Source of the DNA: Adiantum capillus-veneris | Taxonomy: Eukaryota > Streptophyta > Polypodiopsida > Polypodiales > Pteridaceae | DNA: 64,000 nt | Assembly: GCA_014529385.2 (NCBI GenBank) | Contig: CM043971.1 | Coordinates: forward strand, 28,659,709-28,723,708 | Reading direction: 5' to 3' | Position numbers and translations under genes: made by a program | The notes under the pieces: generated by a model | The model's input: only the letters and a program-made list of their open reading frames with translations | Databases searched by the model: none | What the model was told of the DNA's origin: nothing | Shown here: positions 1-12,083 of the stretch, one piece after another | Layout: each line of letters begins with the position of its first letter | How positions within the stretch are numbered: the first letter of the stretch is position 1

Positions 1-712
1 ACAAGGGCTACAAAGGTAAAAATAAACTTTCTCTTAAACAAGTTGAATGTTATCATAAAGATAACAAGTGTTTCAAGTGTGGAGAGTAAGGTCATATCTT
101 TCATGCATGTCCCAAGAGAAGTGAATGTAATGACTCTCCTAGAGCAACCATGGTGGAAACTCAAAAAGAGGAAGGACATTGGAAAGGATCTCCACTCTCT
201 TATGCTTGGGGAAAAGTAAAACAGCATGATGCTTTATTTTTCTTGACCCTAGATCTACCCACAACTTCATTTTTGTTGAGCTAGCTACCAAGCTAGGAAT
301 TTATGACTTTGAGATGGAAGATGTGGTACAAGCCAATGGAGCTTTCAAAGGGCAAGAGGTCTCAATCACTCCGTTGATTGGGAATCTAAGGCTACATGTA
401 CAAAGCTATGTTGACAAAGAATATTTCTTCATCTCTCCACTCAAGCATGAAGATGTTATCCTAGGGGCACCTTGGTTTGATCTCATGGCTACCACTATAA
501 ATTTTCTTGAGAGAAAAGTCCTCGTAATCTCTCGAGGCAAGGATGTTTCACTTGATGTAAATAGTGCGTGCAATGTTATGCCACTTGTACAAACTCAATC
601 TTTAGACAAAGTAATGAAAATCTCTATTTCTTGTTACATGGTTTTTGTCAATGAGTCTAATAAAGATGTATGTGTTCCTTATGAAGCTAAAAATGAACTA
701 AAGAAGAGTTAA
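1..712 (+). pseudogene. Ty3/gypsy G1 gag zinc knuckle and protease remnant
   Basis: This is the end of a retrotransposon gag followed by its aspartic protease. A nucleocapsid CCHC knuckle (C-X2-C-X4-H-X4-C) lies at 69-110, with an in-frame TAA at 87-89 between the second Cys and the His. The protease frame can be read from the Asp codon at 245-247 to 712. Around the active site the usual D-S-G is replaced by D-P-R followed by STHNFI, so the catalytic loop is destroyed. The flap and C-terminal signature VILGAPWFD is still present near 448-480. The 5' end is cut by the window edge. The family is clear and the copy is inactive. Confidence 0.8.
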
Positions 713-829
713 AATTCTAAAGTTTCCTAAATCAATTTCAAGATTTTTTTATGGAGAATGATTTGTCTAAGAAGAATTCCAAATTTGTATGCACAACAAC
801 AGAGAATGAAACTTTTGAAAATTGAAAGG

Positions 830-1135
830 CAAAGCTTACCTCTCAACCCATTCCAATATTACCAGACATTTCAAAGCCTTTTGAAGTCCAATGTGATGCT
901 TGTGGACAATGCCTTGGAGCTATTTTTCTTCAAGAAGGGCATGCCATAGCATATGAAATTATGAGATTGGATGACCATAAAAAGAATCTAGACATATATG
1001 AAAAAGAGTTGCTAGCCGTCTTACATGCCCTAGATGTATGGAAGCATTATCTCCTAAGAGCTCTATTTATTTTGTTCGCAGATCATCAAACTCTTATATA
1101 CCTTTTGTTGCAAACTAAATTAAGTGATAAAAAAT
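830..1135 (+). pseudogene. Ty3/gypsy G1 RNase H remnant
   Basis: A reading frame broken by small indels shows the gypsy RT thumb and RNase H pattern: a pre-catalytic FEVQCDACG stretch (DA is the first catalytic Asp region), then AYE, then KELLAVLHALDVWKHYLL, then ADHQTL. Only about 120 bases separate the protease from this domain, so nearly the whole RT palm is missing, an internal deletion of roughly a kilobase. It lies on the same strand and in the expected order for element G1. Confidence 0.75.
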
Positions 1136-1189
1136 GATGTGGGAAAATTTATTTCACATTTTAATTCTTATATTTCTCACATAGCTGGT

Positions 1190-2130
1190 AAGCACAACCA
1201 AATGGCCAATGTACTTTTATGAAGGCCAAAAGTTAATGTTGGATTAATACCTACTCACAATGATATATCCTCTATGATAGGTGAGTACACTATGAATCCA
1301 CACTTTAAAGATGTAATGGCAACTATTGCACTAGAGAAGAAAGAGGAACCATGCAATGTGCAAAATGGCTATCTTCTCTATGACAATAGACTATGTGTTA
1401 GACATAGTTTAAGTTATGTACGAATCTCATGTTTTACCTTATGCAGGACATAGAGGGATTCAAGATACTCTCAAGGGAGTACAAATTTACTTTTATTGGT
1501 AAACAATGAAGACAAACATTAAAAACTATGTTTCCAGATGCATTGTATGTCAAAAGAAAAAGTATGATAGAGGGAAGCATCTTGGTTTGCTTCCTCCATT
1601 TCCTATAAATGATTCCCCGTGGGAAAGTATATCCATGGATCCATCTTTGGTTTTCCAGAATCCATACATGGGAATATGAGAATATGGACAAACCGGTTTA
1701 GCAAGCAAGTGCATTTCATACCAATCAACAAGACTATTAAAGCACACAATATGGCAACCCTCTTTATCTCATAGGTCTTTACGTACCTAAACTTACCAAC
1801 ACCTATAGTATCCAATAGAGATCCAAGAATGACCATCAATTTTTAGAAGGGTCTCTTTGAGAATTTGGATACAAAGTTGAGTTTCTCATCGGCCTATCAC
1901 CCACAAATGGATGGCCAAATTGAGATAGCAAATTCAACCATCATTGATCTACCTAAAGCCTATGTTATGAAAGTACATCAAAGAGATCAATGTAAAAATT
2001 ACTCACCCTTAGAGTATAGCAGAGATCTTAAATAATATTTTCAAAAGATTAAAGAAGCTATAGCCATCATGCAACGTAAGCAAAAGGATGTTGATGATAA
2101 GCATATACAAGCCTTCACCTTCAAATAAAA
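1190..2130 (+). pseudogene. Ty3/gypsy G1 integrase remnant
   Basis: The frame from about 1425 reads as an integrase H2C2 zinc domain (HVLPYAGHRGIQDTL, then CIVCQKKK near 1540). After it come catalytic-core traces: a degraded first Asp region, then SNRDPR near 1817 and the SAYHPQMDGQ stretch near 1890. Stops and frameshifts break it into pieces, and the minus-strand reading frames over 1434-1839 are shadows. The order protease, RNase H, integrase is normal for Ty3/gypsy. It cannot make a working integrase. Confidence 0.75.
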
Positions 2131-2179
2131 TGATTGAGTATAGCTCAAGTTTGTAAAAGCACGCCTAAGCCACACAAGG

Positions 2180-2470
2180 ATGCCCAATGGGTCACCAAAA
2201 ATATTATGCTAAGTTAGCAAAAAGATATTATGGCCGATTTCAAATTCTTAAGCCTATCAATGAAACAACTTATAAGTTAAGTTTATCAAGTACATGGCTC
2301 ATTCATAATGCCTTTTTGTGAGCCTCTTGAAACCTTATAAGGGGGAGCAACCCAAAGAACCATTAATTGAAGAACCACCTGAGTTTTAGGATCAAGAAGA
2401 GATTTTGCAGCTAGAGAGTGTTCTACAACATAAAGACAAGGTTTTACGAACTGGTAGCTCCTCCCACATA
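2180..2470 (+). pseudogene. G1 integrase C-terminus and truncated chromodomain region
   Basis: This continues G1 with AKRYYG-type and FQILKPINETTYKL-like sequence, then SSTWLIHN and a PKEPLIEEPPEF linker. It ends near 2440 in HKDKVLRTG. This matches the integrase tail leading into a chromodomain in plant chromovirus elements. The chromodomain itself is cut off within a few residues, just before the CT microsatellite at 2502. The assignment rests on recognising the linker pattern by eye. Confidence 0.55.
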
Positions 2471-2497
2471 CTCTCTCAAGCTCCCACGTTGGTAAAT

Positions 2498-2501
<4 letters not shown>

Positions 2502-2572
<71 letters not shown>
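2502..2572 (+). repeat. (CT)n microsatellite
   Basis: An uninterrupted CT run of about 71 bases joins directly onto the broken chromodomain tail of G1. It gives an artificial Ser-Leu repeat in a 77-residue plus-strand frame, which is not a gene. Confidence 0.98.
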
Positions 2573-2574
<2 letters not shown>

Positions 2575-5500
2575 GGAAGCTCTAGATATGGACTCTATGC
2601 TCAAATTATTGGCTATGGATGCAAATCCAAGCCAATGAAATCTTATTCCAATCCATCTCTACTATTCTATTAGTAATCTATGCTAAAATCTTGCCCATGA
2701 GCAAGCACACACGTATTATCAATTCTCTTGCTTAAAAAATACTTCTTTTCACCCTCATCTTCCTCTTTCCTTGCAATTCCTTTCTCCCTAGTGGGCTGTT
2801 CAGGATTTGGAAAGGAGGTTTATACCATGGAATCTTGAAGAACACTATCTTCTTGATTCAAGAAAGGCTTTGCAAGAGCACAAACATGTATTGTAACAAA
2901 GATCTTTTTTAAAAGGATTATAATACAAGTCCTTTTTGAGGGGGGGCTTGATCCAAGAAAATCTAGTCCTCATCGTGTTGTCAATCTTAATTGTGTATTC
3001 TCTTTAAACTATGTGATGATTCTAGTGTTTTTAATGTTAAATTGTGTAAAGAAATGAGCCTGACACAACCTATAATCTCCTTGCTATCTTTATCGTAAGG
3101 AAAACTCTCTCCTTTCACAGTTAAATTCCACTAAATCTAAAAGTAAGCATTAGATTCATTGAAAAATTAAGCATTGGTGTAGTTGAAGTGTGTCGACCAT
3201 GGAAGAGGGCACAAGCATGTATGTATGGTCGAGCAGGTACATGCATGGGTGATGAAACACGTATGAAGTGCAAGTTTGGCAAGGGAGATCCTGAAGTGTA
3301 TGGCTAAAGTTCTTGAAGAGTGGAGCATGTTGGTGTTTACGGATTGACAATCGAAGTCCTGGTTGCCAACATACAGCATTTGAAGTCTCAATAGCGGAAG
3401 ATTCTGAGCCATTTTGGTCACATTTAAGAGATACCCCTCCCCAAGGGTCTATGCACAATTTACAACTTCATACAAATTCTCATATACAATCATTCACTAT
3501 ACAATTTTCAATATACATCAGAGTTGCAAAAGAATTTGCATAGGGCAGAAGCTCTTAGTCCCTGACCTAGCATGGAGTTTAGGCAATGAGCCGGATTGCA
3601 TCGAGAGGCACCTAGCGACTAGTGTTACCCCTGAATGGGTGTTATGGATGAAAACATACTCAAGAACAAATAACATTGTGGAGGGTGAATATATGTGTAC
3701 ACCGCATTGCGAGAAGGGAGAGAGAGAATGTAGTGGAGGATGAAATAGAGTGTTACAGAGACACGAGAGAATGACAACAGAGAATCTTTAAATGCCCCAT
3801 CTAAATGAAACATGCAACCATGTATTAATGCACTGACAAAATCTGGGAGTACCATAACATCAAAAAACAATATAACAAAAGAACTAGCAGAGCACCGTAC
3901 CATGTGTAGGGATCGACCGGTCCACCTATCCACTTTCGCTCTACTATGGACAAAGAGAATTTCACTTCCTGGGGAGCGATCTAGAACACCTCCAACCTAC
4001 TTGAGCCAGACATAGGCTAAGGCCACTTCTCCTCCCTCCATGAACCCGAGCTCTGAAAGAATCCTAAATACATGCAGGTGGTACGGTATCAACACTAAAT
4101 GCCACGCTTTGTTGATTCCCAACATCAGGTGTTTAGGAAAAGCCAAGGAAAGATCACCCCCGATCTAGTAAAGCCCCAAGTCAATGACCCTTTTATCTAA
4201 GGCTAAGCGATATAGGTGATCCTAGTTTTGTAGCGACGCTGCCATAAGAAACATAACACGTGAGTCCAGTCACAATAGTATTTTCCATATGCACAAACAA
4301 TCTTTTCCAAGTAGCTAGACTATACAGGGTCTCTACCCTTCCACGTCTACCATAAACCACACAAATCACTTCATGATCCGATTCCAAAACATAACCCATA
4401 ACCCAATCACATCACATGGGTGAGCACTCTACCCAACTTGGGGTGATGCACAACCAATCCTACATAACCACCTTAGAACATAACATGGCTGCAAAAATTT
4501 TGGCAGCATTTCGACAACATAACAATATCCAGAAAAAAAAACCAAGATCCACACCAGCTTCCACCATAAAAATCACAACCATAATCCATGGAGGAATCTC
4601 AGCCCTTAACCACAGATCATATTCACACTGAACCAACTCCCACACTTGGAGTTTGACATATCCACTGCAGTCAATCGAGGTCCACACACATGGCCCTTAA
4701 GACATGAGATTTTTATGCATAAAATAAGTCCAACTAGCAACTAAACATGATATAAAAATCCAATTTTGCAACATCTACTCATGCAAATTTGATGCATCAT
4801 ATACATGCACTCCACCCCTCTAGCACATAAAGCTAGTTTTGACCTAGAAAGGTGGAAAGCAATCGTATCCATGCACATGAGGCATCCACATTGTGAAGTT
4901 CCATACATCATGTTATATCATTCCATCACCCTAAACATGATGCAAAATAGCTCCGACCCTTAGGTCGGCCATAAGTCATAACTTCACACATATTGAAAAA
5001 ACAACGTTTTTCCTTTTTCGGGAGCATACATAACATGCGAATGAAAGTGTTTCACTTCAAATCAATGCATCAAGCTCATATCCATAATATATACTAACAC
5101 TCCATCACATCACTTTACCCATATGATACTCATGCAGCAAACGGTAACACACAAAAAAGGCACTTTATTCATATATGCCAGTGCGGTTCAGGTTGACTCA
5201 CCATATACCCTCACATAAGTTTATGGACATTTAATACTTGAAATCAACTCACCAAAATAAACCATAAATTATATATAAATAGCTTGGTTAACTCATGACG
5301 TCATATAGTACTCCCCCTGGGTAGCACCCCTACACGCCTAAGGAAATCCGGTTATGGAATGGTTAAGACCTCGCATACCCAAGGTGATAACGGAGATCTA
5401 AATACATTTATTATCAAGTTCAATCAAGATTTTTAATTGGATAAGTGGGTTTTCTAATCCGGTGGCTCTATATAATAGTTCTCCAAGGAGCCTGGGTCCA

Positions 5501-6780
5501 AAATTTTGACTAAGTGCAATGGATAGCAAGTTGTTTTTTTACCATGTTGGTGCAGCCAAGGTTGGTCAGAGCTAGAAAGAGGTCTATACCAGGAAGAGGT
5601 TGCAAACAAGTGCAATGCAGAAGGCTAGAGCGGGTACCAAGGTCTTGGACAGTCAAGAGGTAGCGGAAAAGTATGCTCAATGTGGCTTTTTAGGCCAAGG
5701 AGGCTCAAAGAGGACTTAGTTGGGGTAGCATATGAAGGTGTCCAAAGTGCTCAGTCAGTGTCCTGAAATGTAGTGTTCAACGTGCTCTAGAATCCGGTCC
5801 AGACGGCTCATCAAACGGAGCCACGGTGCTCAAAATACTGAAGTTTAAAGGTAGAGTGTGTAGCAGATCCCCGACGGACAGGGCAGCGAGGGGACAGGTG
5901 TCCTAGGCAGGTGTCGATAAATACATGTGTAGTGCTCAAATTGTGGAGCATGCATGTCTTCTCGAATTGCGAATCGAAGCTTGACTCATGGCAAGTTATG
6001 ATCAATTGAAGATTTTTTGGGGTCCGGGTCTGAGCCCATTTCACCGCACTGGAGAATGCGCCATCTGGAAATTTTTTATCCTTGCCAAGGTTCCTGGTGG
6101 GAGTGTGCATCATGTGGAGCTAGCACGAAGTGACTATGCGTCAATCGGGTTCTTGGTCAGCAAGATACAGCAAGATGAAGGTGGGTGAATTTGGCAGTGA
6201 AAGGTTTGTAGATGATTTTCCCGCTTTTCGGCGGCCTCGAATAGCGATCTCAGAAGGATTGGAAGGTGGTGAGATTTTCCCGGCCCGGGGCCAACACAGT
6301 GGAAATCCGGTGGGTTTTGCAGCTTGGGAAACCGGTTTTTGAATAAGATGTGGCAGGCTTGTGAAGTAGGGCCAAAAAATGAGTGTGAAAAGTTTTTTCT
6401 TTTTTTTAAGGGGGGCCCATTCCAAAGGGGGTCACCTAAGCTGCTTCCACGTGGCAGGGAAGAAATCCCACATGGGGAGTTTCATGGCGGGAGTCAGGGG
6501 TATTTGACCCAAGGAAAGGCCTTCCCATTGGCACCACAAAGGTGGGCGAGCTCGGTTGAGCTACGGGTGATGGCTGCCGCCTAGTGGGAGTTGTGGCAGG
6601 TATCGCGCGATGCTACTTCGGCGGCCCTGTTGGGTGCATTATCACGATTTTTGGCCAAGAAGGCGGCGCTCCCACGTGAAGCGTGGGGACATCGGCCAAC
6701 GGCCCGAGTGCATGATGTCGTAGGCCCGGTTAAGGGTGGCATCCTGTGGCCCTTGGGGCCCCAAGTTTTTGAGATAGAGA
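2573..6780. other. Non-coding, repeat-derived stretch
   Basis: Only short, low-complexity frames are present and no recognisable protein domain was found on either strand. A G-run at 2941-2947 after a T-rich stretch could be a polypurine tract, with a G1 3' LTR starting just after it. No second LTR copy was found to confirm this. From about 5800 the sequence becomes more GC-rich with frames of 60-100 codons, none of which resembles a known family. Confidence 0.5.
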
Positions 6781-6815
6781 GGGAGGGCAATAGTGATATC
6801 GCTATTGCCTCCCCC
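6781..6815. repeat. Near-palindrome, copy 1
   Basis: The arms GCAATAG and CTATTGC flank a centre containing GATATC, and G-rich and C-rich runs extend the symmetry outward. A diverged second copy lies at 7108-7142. The function is unknown. It could be a TE-terminal or LTR motif. Confidence 0.6.
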
Positions 6816-8130
6816 TTGCATGAAAGGGGAGAGTCCCACAGCATTGGCAGTGATCACAAAAAGAGAGAGAGAGAGAGAGAGAGAGCTCGACGACAAACGA
6901 AAGGAGCAAGAGGCCGTTCCAAGGCCGGACAAGCCAAGGCAGAGGGCGATGTGAAAGCCGGACCAAAGAGAAAGTAGAAGAGAGAAACAACGAGAGAGAA
7001 GGCAGGGATGAACCGACAGAGATGGTCAAAGGATAAAAAAGAGGTGCAATGCAAGATGGTCACCCAAAGGGGTAAAAAAGAAAGAGGAAAAAATAAAAAT
7101 AAAAAATGTGTGGGGGAAATAGTGACATTGCTAATGCCCCCCCCCCCCAAGTGCAAAGAGAGAAGAAGAAGGCAGATGAAGCAAAGCAGTGCCCCCTTCC
7201 CAAAGATACAAAATTGGGTACCATGTGGACCAATGAGAGGGCAATTTCCCAAGTTGAAGACCCCTTCTTATAAAAGTCAAAATTTAATCAAATTAGGGGT
7301 TTTTTTCCTGGCTTTTGGTGTCGTTTGAAGCCTGCAAAGTGGAGCTCTCTGACAGAGGAGTGTGTATGTCAAAGCCCTTGTGAAAATGGTCATGGTGATG
7401 GCAATGTGAGCATGTATACGTGTTTTGTGAAGTGTACTGTTGCTCCATCTCATTGTTGTTTCCCCTTCCCCCCCTCTCTTTCTCCTGCTCTAGTGTTTCC
7501 CCTCGGTGCCGTCCATGTGGATGTGTATGCCCCCCCTGACCGACGGTGTTTGGTGTGAGAGAGTGAGATTGAGCGGTTGTGTGCGTGTGTAAGGGTGGAG
7601 ACATATCGTGGCAACAGGTGTGCATCGTGTGGTGGATTTGTGGAGTGTGTGAGTAGTATAAATGGAGTAGGCAGTGGTCTTCTAGAGTGAAGTTGTGTTT
7701 TGAAGGTGTTTTTTAAGAGGATAGGGGTGTTGTGGATACCCTGAGCTATAGAGAGGCCCTTGTGTTTGTGTCGAGCGTGTTCCCACATGCCCCCTCTCCA
7801 ACGTCTCTCAACTTGTGCGTGATTTTCACATGACATCAAGAAAATAAAATGTTCTAAATGATGTATTTTATCTCTGGTTTAAAGGGTTCGGACTGATTCA
7901 TAATGATTTGTGAGTTATGACCAAAACAGTGTTCCTACCGCTTCTATGACGTGAAATGAAAAGCGCCCTTTATGCACGCACATGATCATAAACACATCGT
8001 GTGCATAAATCAGCATGTTAAACATGATGAGACAATCATGGGTCAACTTCATATGCACTCAAAAAATCCATACATACACTCGTATATGAAAAAACAACTG
8101 CCGAGAGGATATCTACTCCGAAAAAACGAC

Positions 8131-8131
<1 letters not shown>
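6816..8131. other. Non-coding stretch with GA run and possible LTR promoter
   Basis: It holds a GA microsatellite at 6862-6885, a C-run at about 7138-7148 and two TATA-like strings (TATAAAAG at 7269 and TATAAATG at 7658). The frames of up to 130 codons here are compositional, especially those running through the GA repeat. The area could be LTR or leader sequence of an unrecognised element. Confidence 0.4.

Positions 8132-8132
<1 letters not shown>

Positions 8133-8173
<41 letters not shown>
8133..8173 (+). repeat. (AG)n microsatellite
   Basis: An AG run of about 41 bases lies roughly 180 bases from the truncated end of gypsy element G2. Confidence 0.97.
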
Positions 8174-8177
<4 letters not shown>

Positions 8178-8349
8178 GATGGCTATGGAGTTTAGAGCTT
8201 CTCACCATGATTTAGAATTGATTAGGGGATGTCAAAAGGCTTCTTGCTTTCCTGCGCAAGAGAGCGCTGATGAGAGCCACATAGAAGTTTTCACTACGAG
8301 AGCCTTTGGAGGGCGCGTACACTGTGAAACGAGAGATGTGTTGCGGTGA

Positions 8350-10130
8350 AGTTCGCATTGCAATCAAAAATTATACGGAGAAGTAAACCACAAAATACGG
8401 TTACCGAAGTAAAGATCGTTTCCTTCAACGTGGAAGCCTTTGATTTGCCTCTCTTGCTTCTTCGTGCGATTATTTAAGTTCATCAAGTACTGGATTTTTA
8501 TGTGATACGGGTCCTCAGATATACCTTCTCGAATGAGATCAATTAAGGAGGTAGTAGAGTTTGTGATAGCCGCTATAGTACTCTTTCTACTTAAGGCATC
8601 GGCCACAAGATTTTCCTTCATAAGTTTATATTCGATTCCAAAATCAATTCGCCTAACAACTCCATCCATCTTCGTTGCCGCATATTAAGGTCAGGTTGGG
8701 TGTAGATCCACTTCAGGCTTTTATGATCGGTATGTAGTTCAAATCTCCTTCCAAGAAGATAATGTCGCCATAATTTAAGAGCATGCACAACGACCAATAA
8801 TTCCAAGTCATGTGTAGGATAATTCAACTCATGTGTACGTAACTTACAAGATTCATAAGCTATTGGTTTTCCTTATTGAATAGAACGCCATTGATTGATT
8901 GTCCACTTGCATCAATGAGCACAGTGAATGTTTTTGAGAAGTTCAGAAGCCGTAATATTGGAGCATTCACCAAAGCTTCTTTGAGTTTCTCGAAACTAGC
9001 TTGAGCACGTTCATTACAGGTAAACACTTTAGCCTTCTTAAGTGTATTAGTCAATGGAGATGCAATCTTTGCATAGCCTTCAATAAACATACAATACCAT
9101 CCTGTTAAACCAAGAAAGCCATGTACTTCTTTTACCGATTTTGGCAGAGGCCAAGCTACAACACCTTCAATCTTACTTGGATCAGTAGAAACACCATCCT
9201 TGGATACAATAAATCCCAAATAATCCACCTTGTCATTGAAGAAGGTGCATTTACTACGCTTAGCATAAAGTTGATTTTGACGGAGAAGTTCAAGTACTTG
9301 TCGCACATGTTGTTCATATTCTTCTCTGTTTCTTGAGTAAACAAGGATATCATCAAAGAAGACAAGAACAAAATCATTAAGATGCTCTCAAAACACATCG
9401 GTCATGAGACGATTAAAAGTTGCAGGAGCATTTGTAAGTCCAATAGGCATAACTATAACTTCATGATGTCCAAAATGAGTGTTGAATCTTGTCTTTGGTA
9501 TGTCCTCCTCCTTGATTTGGATTTGGTAATACCCTGACCTAAGATCAATTTTTGTGAAGATAGACGCTCCATGTAATCGGTCAAGTAACTCATCAATCCT
9601 TGGTATTGCATACTTATTCTTGACCATTACATGATTCAATCCTGGGGAGTCCACTATGTAAAAATTGCATATAGCACGTGTGAACAAGAGGTATTTAAAG
9701 AATCCCTTACCTGTATATTTTCAAGTATTATATGTATCCTTTATGTATGCATTTTTATTAAAAAAACTAGCCCTTATGTATGAAAATTTTCACTTTATCA
9801 ATTACAAAATCCTTTTTGTAATAAGTACAGTTTTTTGTAAATGTACCTAATTATAAATCCCTTAATTTTTTTGCAAGTGCTATCTTACATATTTCCTAGT
9901 GGACGCCCCGAGGATTCAATCCACGATAATCAATACAAAGACGTAGAGTACCATCCTTCTTCCGGTTAAAGAGAACAATAGTACTCCATGTAGAAACACT
10001 AAGTCAAATGAAGCCTTGTTCAAGAAGTTACGTCAATTGCTCCTTGAGTTTTGCAGATTCAAGAACCGACATTTTGTATGGCCTTCGGGAAACTGGTTGA
10101 GCTCCTGGAATAAGCTCTATTGCATGATCA
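8350..10130 (-). pseudogene. Ty3/gypsy G2 reverse transcriptase and RNase H, split by a MITE
   Basis: On the minus strand from 10130 downward there is an RT start ([11 protein letters not shown] at about 9925-9960). It continues after the insert as [30 protein letters not shown] and PATFNRLM. An intact FFDDIL catalytic motif lies near 9344-9370, then the thumb (DYLGFIVSKDGV, GFLGLTGWY) and RNase H ([39 protein letters not shown]). The pieces lie in different frames and carry stops. At about 8365-8400 it breaks off just inside the integrase zinc domain. Typical gypsy order; clearly inactive. Confidence 0.85.
9643..9912. mobile_element. 270-bp MITE inside the G2 reverse transcriptase
   Basis: The insert is flanked by the perfect 10-base direct repeat GATTCAATCC (9633-9642 and 9913-9922). 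Its ends are imperfect inverted repeats beginning GGGGAGTCCACTA on the left and GGGGCGTCCACTA on the reverse complement of the right. Similarity continues inward through ATAGCAC. It is AT-rich, has no coding capacity and carries no transposase. A 9-10 base duplication and G-rich ends suggest a Mutator-like non-autonomous element, but the superfamily is inferred. Confidence 0.8.
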
Positions 10131-10347
10131 ACATCACTCTTAGGCAATAATTGTGGAAGTTCTTTAAGAAATACATCATCAAATTCCATTAGCCATTCGT
10201 GTTTAGGTGAATCTAACTTCTTCTCCTTAGTGTTAAGATTTACTACGTAAATCCTTTCATTCTTTCTATGAGTTTGGTAAAGTTCACTAGTCTGAGTTTA
10301 GGCTTTTCTCATTTCCCAAAAATTGTAACCCTGGAGTTTTGGTCATT

Positions 10348-11130
10348 TTACAAAGTCAATGAAGCTTCTTTACAATGTATGTTAGCATCATTGACCTTAA
10401 ACCAATCCATTCCTAGGATTCCATCATAGACTCCTATGGATAAGATTGTGAAGTTTGCAGAAGTATTGTGACCATCCAAAATAAAATTCAAGTTACCCAC
10501 TGAAGTAGAAGATTTAACCTTCCTACCCATAGCCAATTTCATTGTAAGGTCTATATCAGGGTGTTCAGACAAAATGAGGTTTCTGATGTACCTAGGACAT
10601 ATGAAAGAATGTGTACTCTCAGAATTATTCAATAAGATAAAATGGTTACCTTGATACTCCACTGGAGTTTGAATCACTGAAAATTGTCCATTCACTCTCT
10701 GATGTTCAATTGCAGCATTAACATACGCATTTGTTTGATTCCCTTTGCCTCTAGCACCTTGAGCTATAAACTTGAGGTCTTCCTAGAGGTCTTTGATTTC
10801 CTCCTCCTCCTAGACGAGGTTGATGATAAATATTTCCATTATTGTTGTTGTTATTGGCAGGCAGTCCGTTCTGGACAAAAGACGGATTGCTGGGTCTAAA
10901 GTTCCCTTGATTTTGAGGTTGTTTTTTACTTTGGTTAAAGTTTTGTTACTGAAGTTCCTCTGGGATGTAGATGGTCTAGGTCTAAAATTTCCAAAATTCC
11001 AATTTGGGTTGAAGTTCCTAGGTTCATAATTGTCCACCAATCCTGTGAATTTTGAATTGTTAAATGGACAATCTCTGGACTAATGGTCAGGATCAAGACA
11101 AGTGTAACACAAATGATCATGTCTGGCCTT
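10348..11130 (-). pseudogene. Ty3/gypsy G2 protease and gag zinc knuckle
   Basis: On the minus strand, a CCHC knuckle (CYTC, DPDH, then RDC) lies at about 11062-11115, with an in-frame TAG right after the His. The protease lies at 10348-10695: its active-site loop reads NNSESTHSF, where the usual D-S-G is replaced, and the C-terminal signature is DGILGMDWF. A frameshift separates gag from protease. Position and strand make it the upstream part of G2. The protease is predicted dead. Confidence 0.75.
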
Positions 11131-11554
11131 CATACATAATAAGCTCGCTCTTCTTTTTTGTGACTTTCCCAACCTTTGTTCCTCCTCGAGATGAGGCCTT
11201 TTGATAGTATGATTCCAGATCTCTGGAATCAAGGGTCAAGAAATGTTGATAGTAGGATTACAGATCTCTAGTTCCTTGGGTACAATAAAGAAACTCATTC
11301 ATACGGTCTGAATGATAAACTTTGTTTTGATAGTTCTTCGTGCATCGTAATGGTACCAAGCCCAAAATGTACTGAGTATAATACAACCCGTGGACAATAA
11401 CCTTTTCTTCTCCTTCCCATTATGTGTGATAGTGACAAGTTATTGCACACACCCCATCACTCAAGTTACTTAGAATGATAAAACAAAAGATCCAAACTCA
11501 AATATTATGACCTCAAAACAATATGAATCATATAGAAATCATTTTTTTATAACC
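11131..11554. other. Junction region between gypsy remnants G2 and G3
   Basis: No domain is visible. A short local duplication of about 60 bases shares the string CAGATCTCT (around 11217 and 11270). The region probably holds decayed gag of G2 on the right side of its zinc knuckle. Confidence 0.4.
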
Positions 11555-12074
11555 CTAAAAGCCAAAAAAGACATATAGTGTCTTTAGTAAGATACATGAA
11601 TACGAAAGGGTCCTATGAATCAATTTTTGGTTCCTACAACCGAGGTTCTCCATTTTGAGTTGACGCATGAATGGTCGTCCCAAAATAACCTCAAAGTTGT
11701 TGCTTTTTCCAAAGTCTACCACCACAAAAGTGTGCTTGTACTCAATTCCACAAGAAGATACAATTATTTTCTCAAGCATCCCCAAGGGTCTTTACAAATT
11801 TTTCCAAAGTCTAGCACCACAAAAGTGTGCTCGTACTCCATTCCACAAGAAAATACAATTATTTGTTCAAGCATCCCCAAGGGTACTCTACAAATTTGTC
11901 TTCTAGTTGGAACTTCATCCGTGTTTTCTTGAGAGCTGGTATGCCCCACTTATCCCATATTTTCTTTGTAGCAACGGCCACCCTTGTCCCACTATCAAGT
12001 ATGGCTATCATTTTTACTCCCTTGTACTCAAGGTGGTAAGGTGGTGTTTCCTTCTTCACCTTCATAGTAGTCAC
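11555..12074 (-). pseudogene. Gypsy G3 protease with internal tandem duplication
   Basis: Reading on the minus strand from 12074, the protease keeps an intact active-site triplet in LDSGTRVAVAT and ends in VILGRPFMRQLKM near 11640. Between these, a block of about 95 bases is present twice in tandem (see 11711-11900). This duplicates the segment containing HTFVV-DFGK and shifts the frame. Nothing after the protease belongs to the same element, so G3 lost its RT and integrase. Confidence 0.75.
11711..11900 (-). repeat. 95-base tandem duplication inside G3 protease
   Basis: The strings AAAGTCTACCACCACAAAAG (11711) and AAAGTCTAGCACCACAAAAG (11806) start two copies 95 bases apart. They stay similar through CAAGCATCCCCAAGGGT. 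The period is not a multiple of three. Confidence 0.9.
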
Positions 12075-12083
12075 CCACCTTAT

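Noticed and set aside
6591-7328. Several frames above 85 codons on both strands around the GA run
   Set aside because: Overlapping on both strands, driven by composition, with no recognisable motif.
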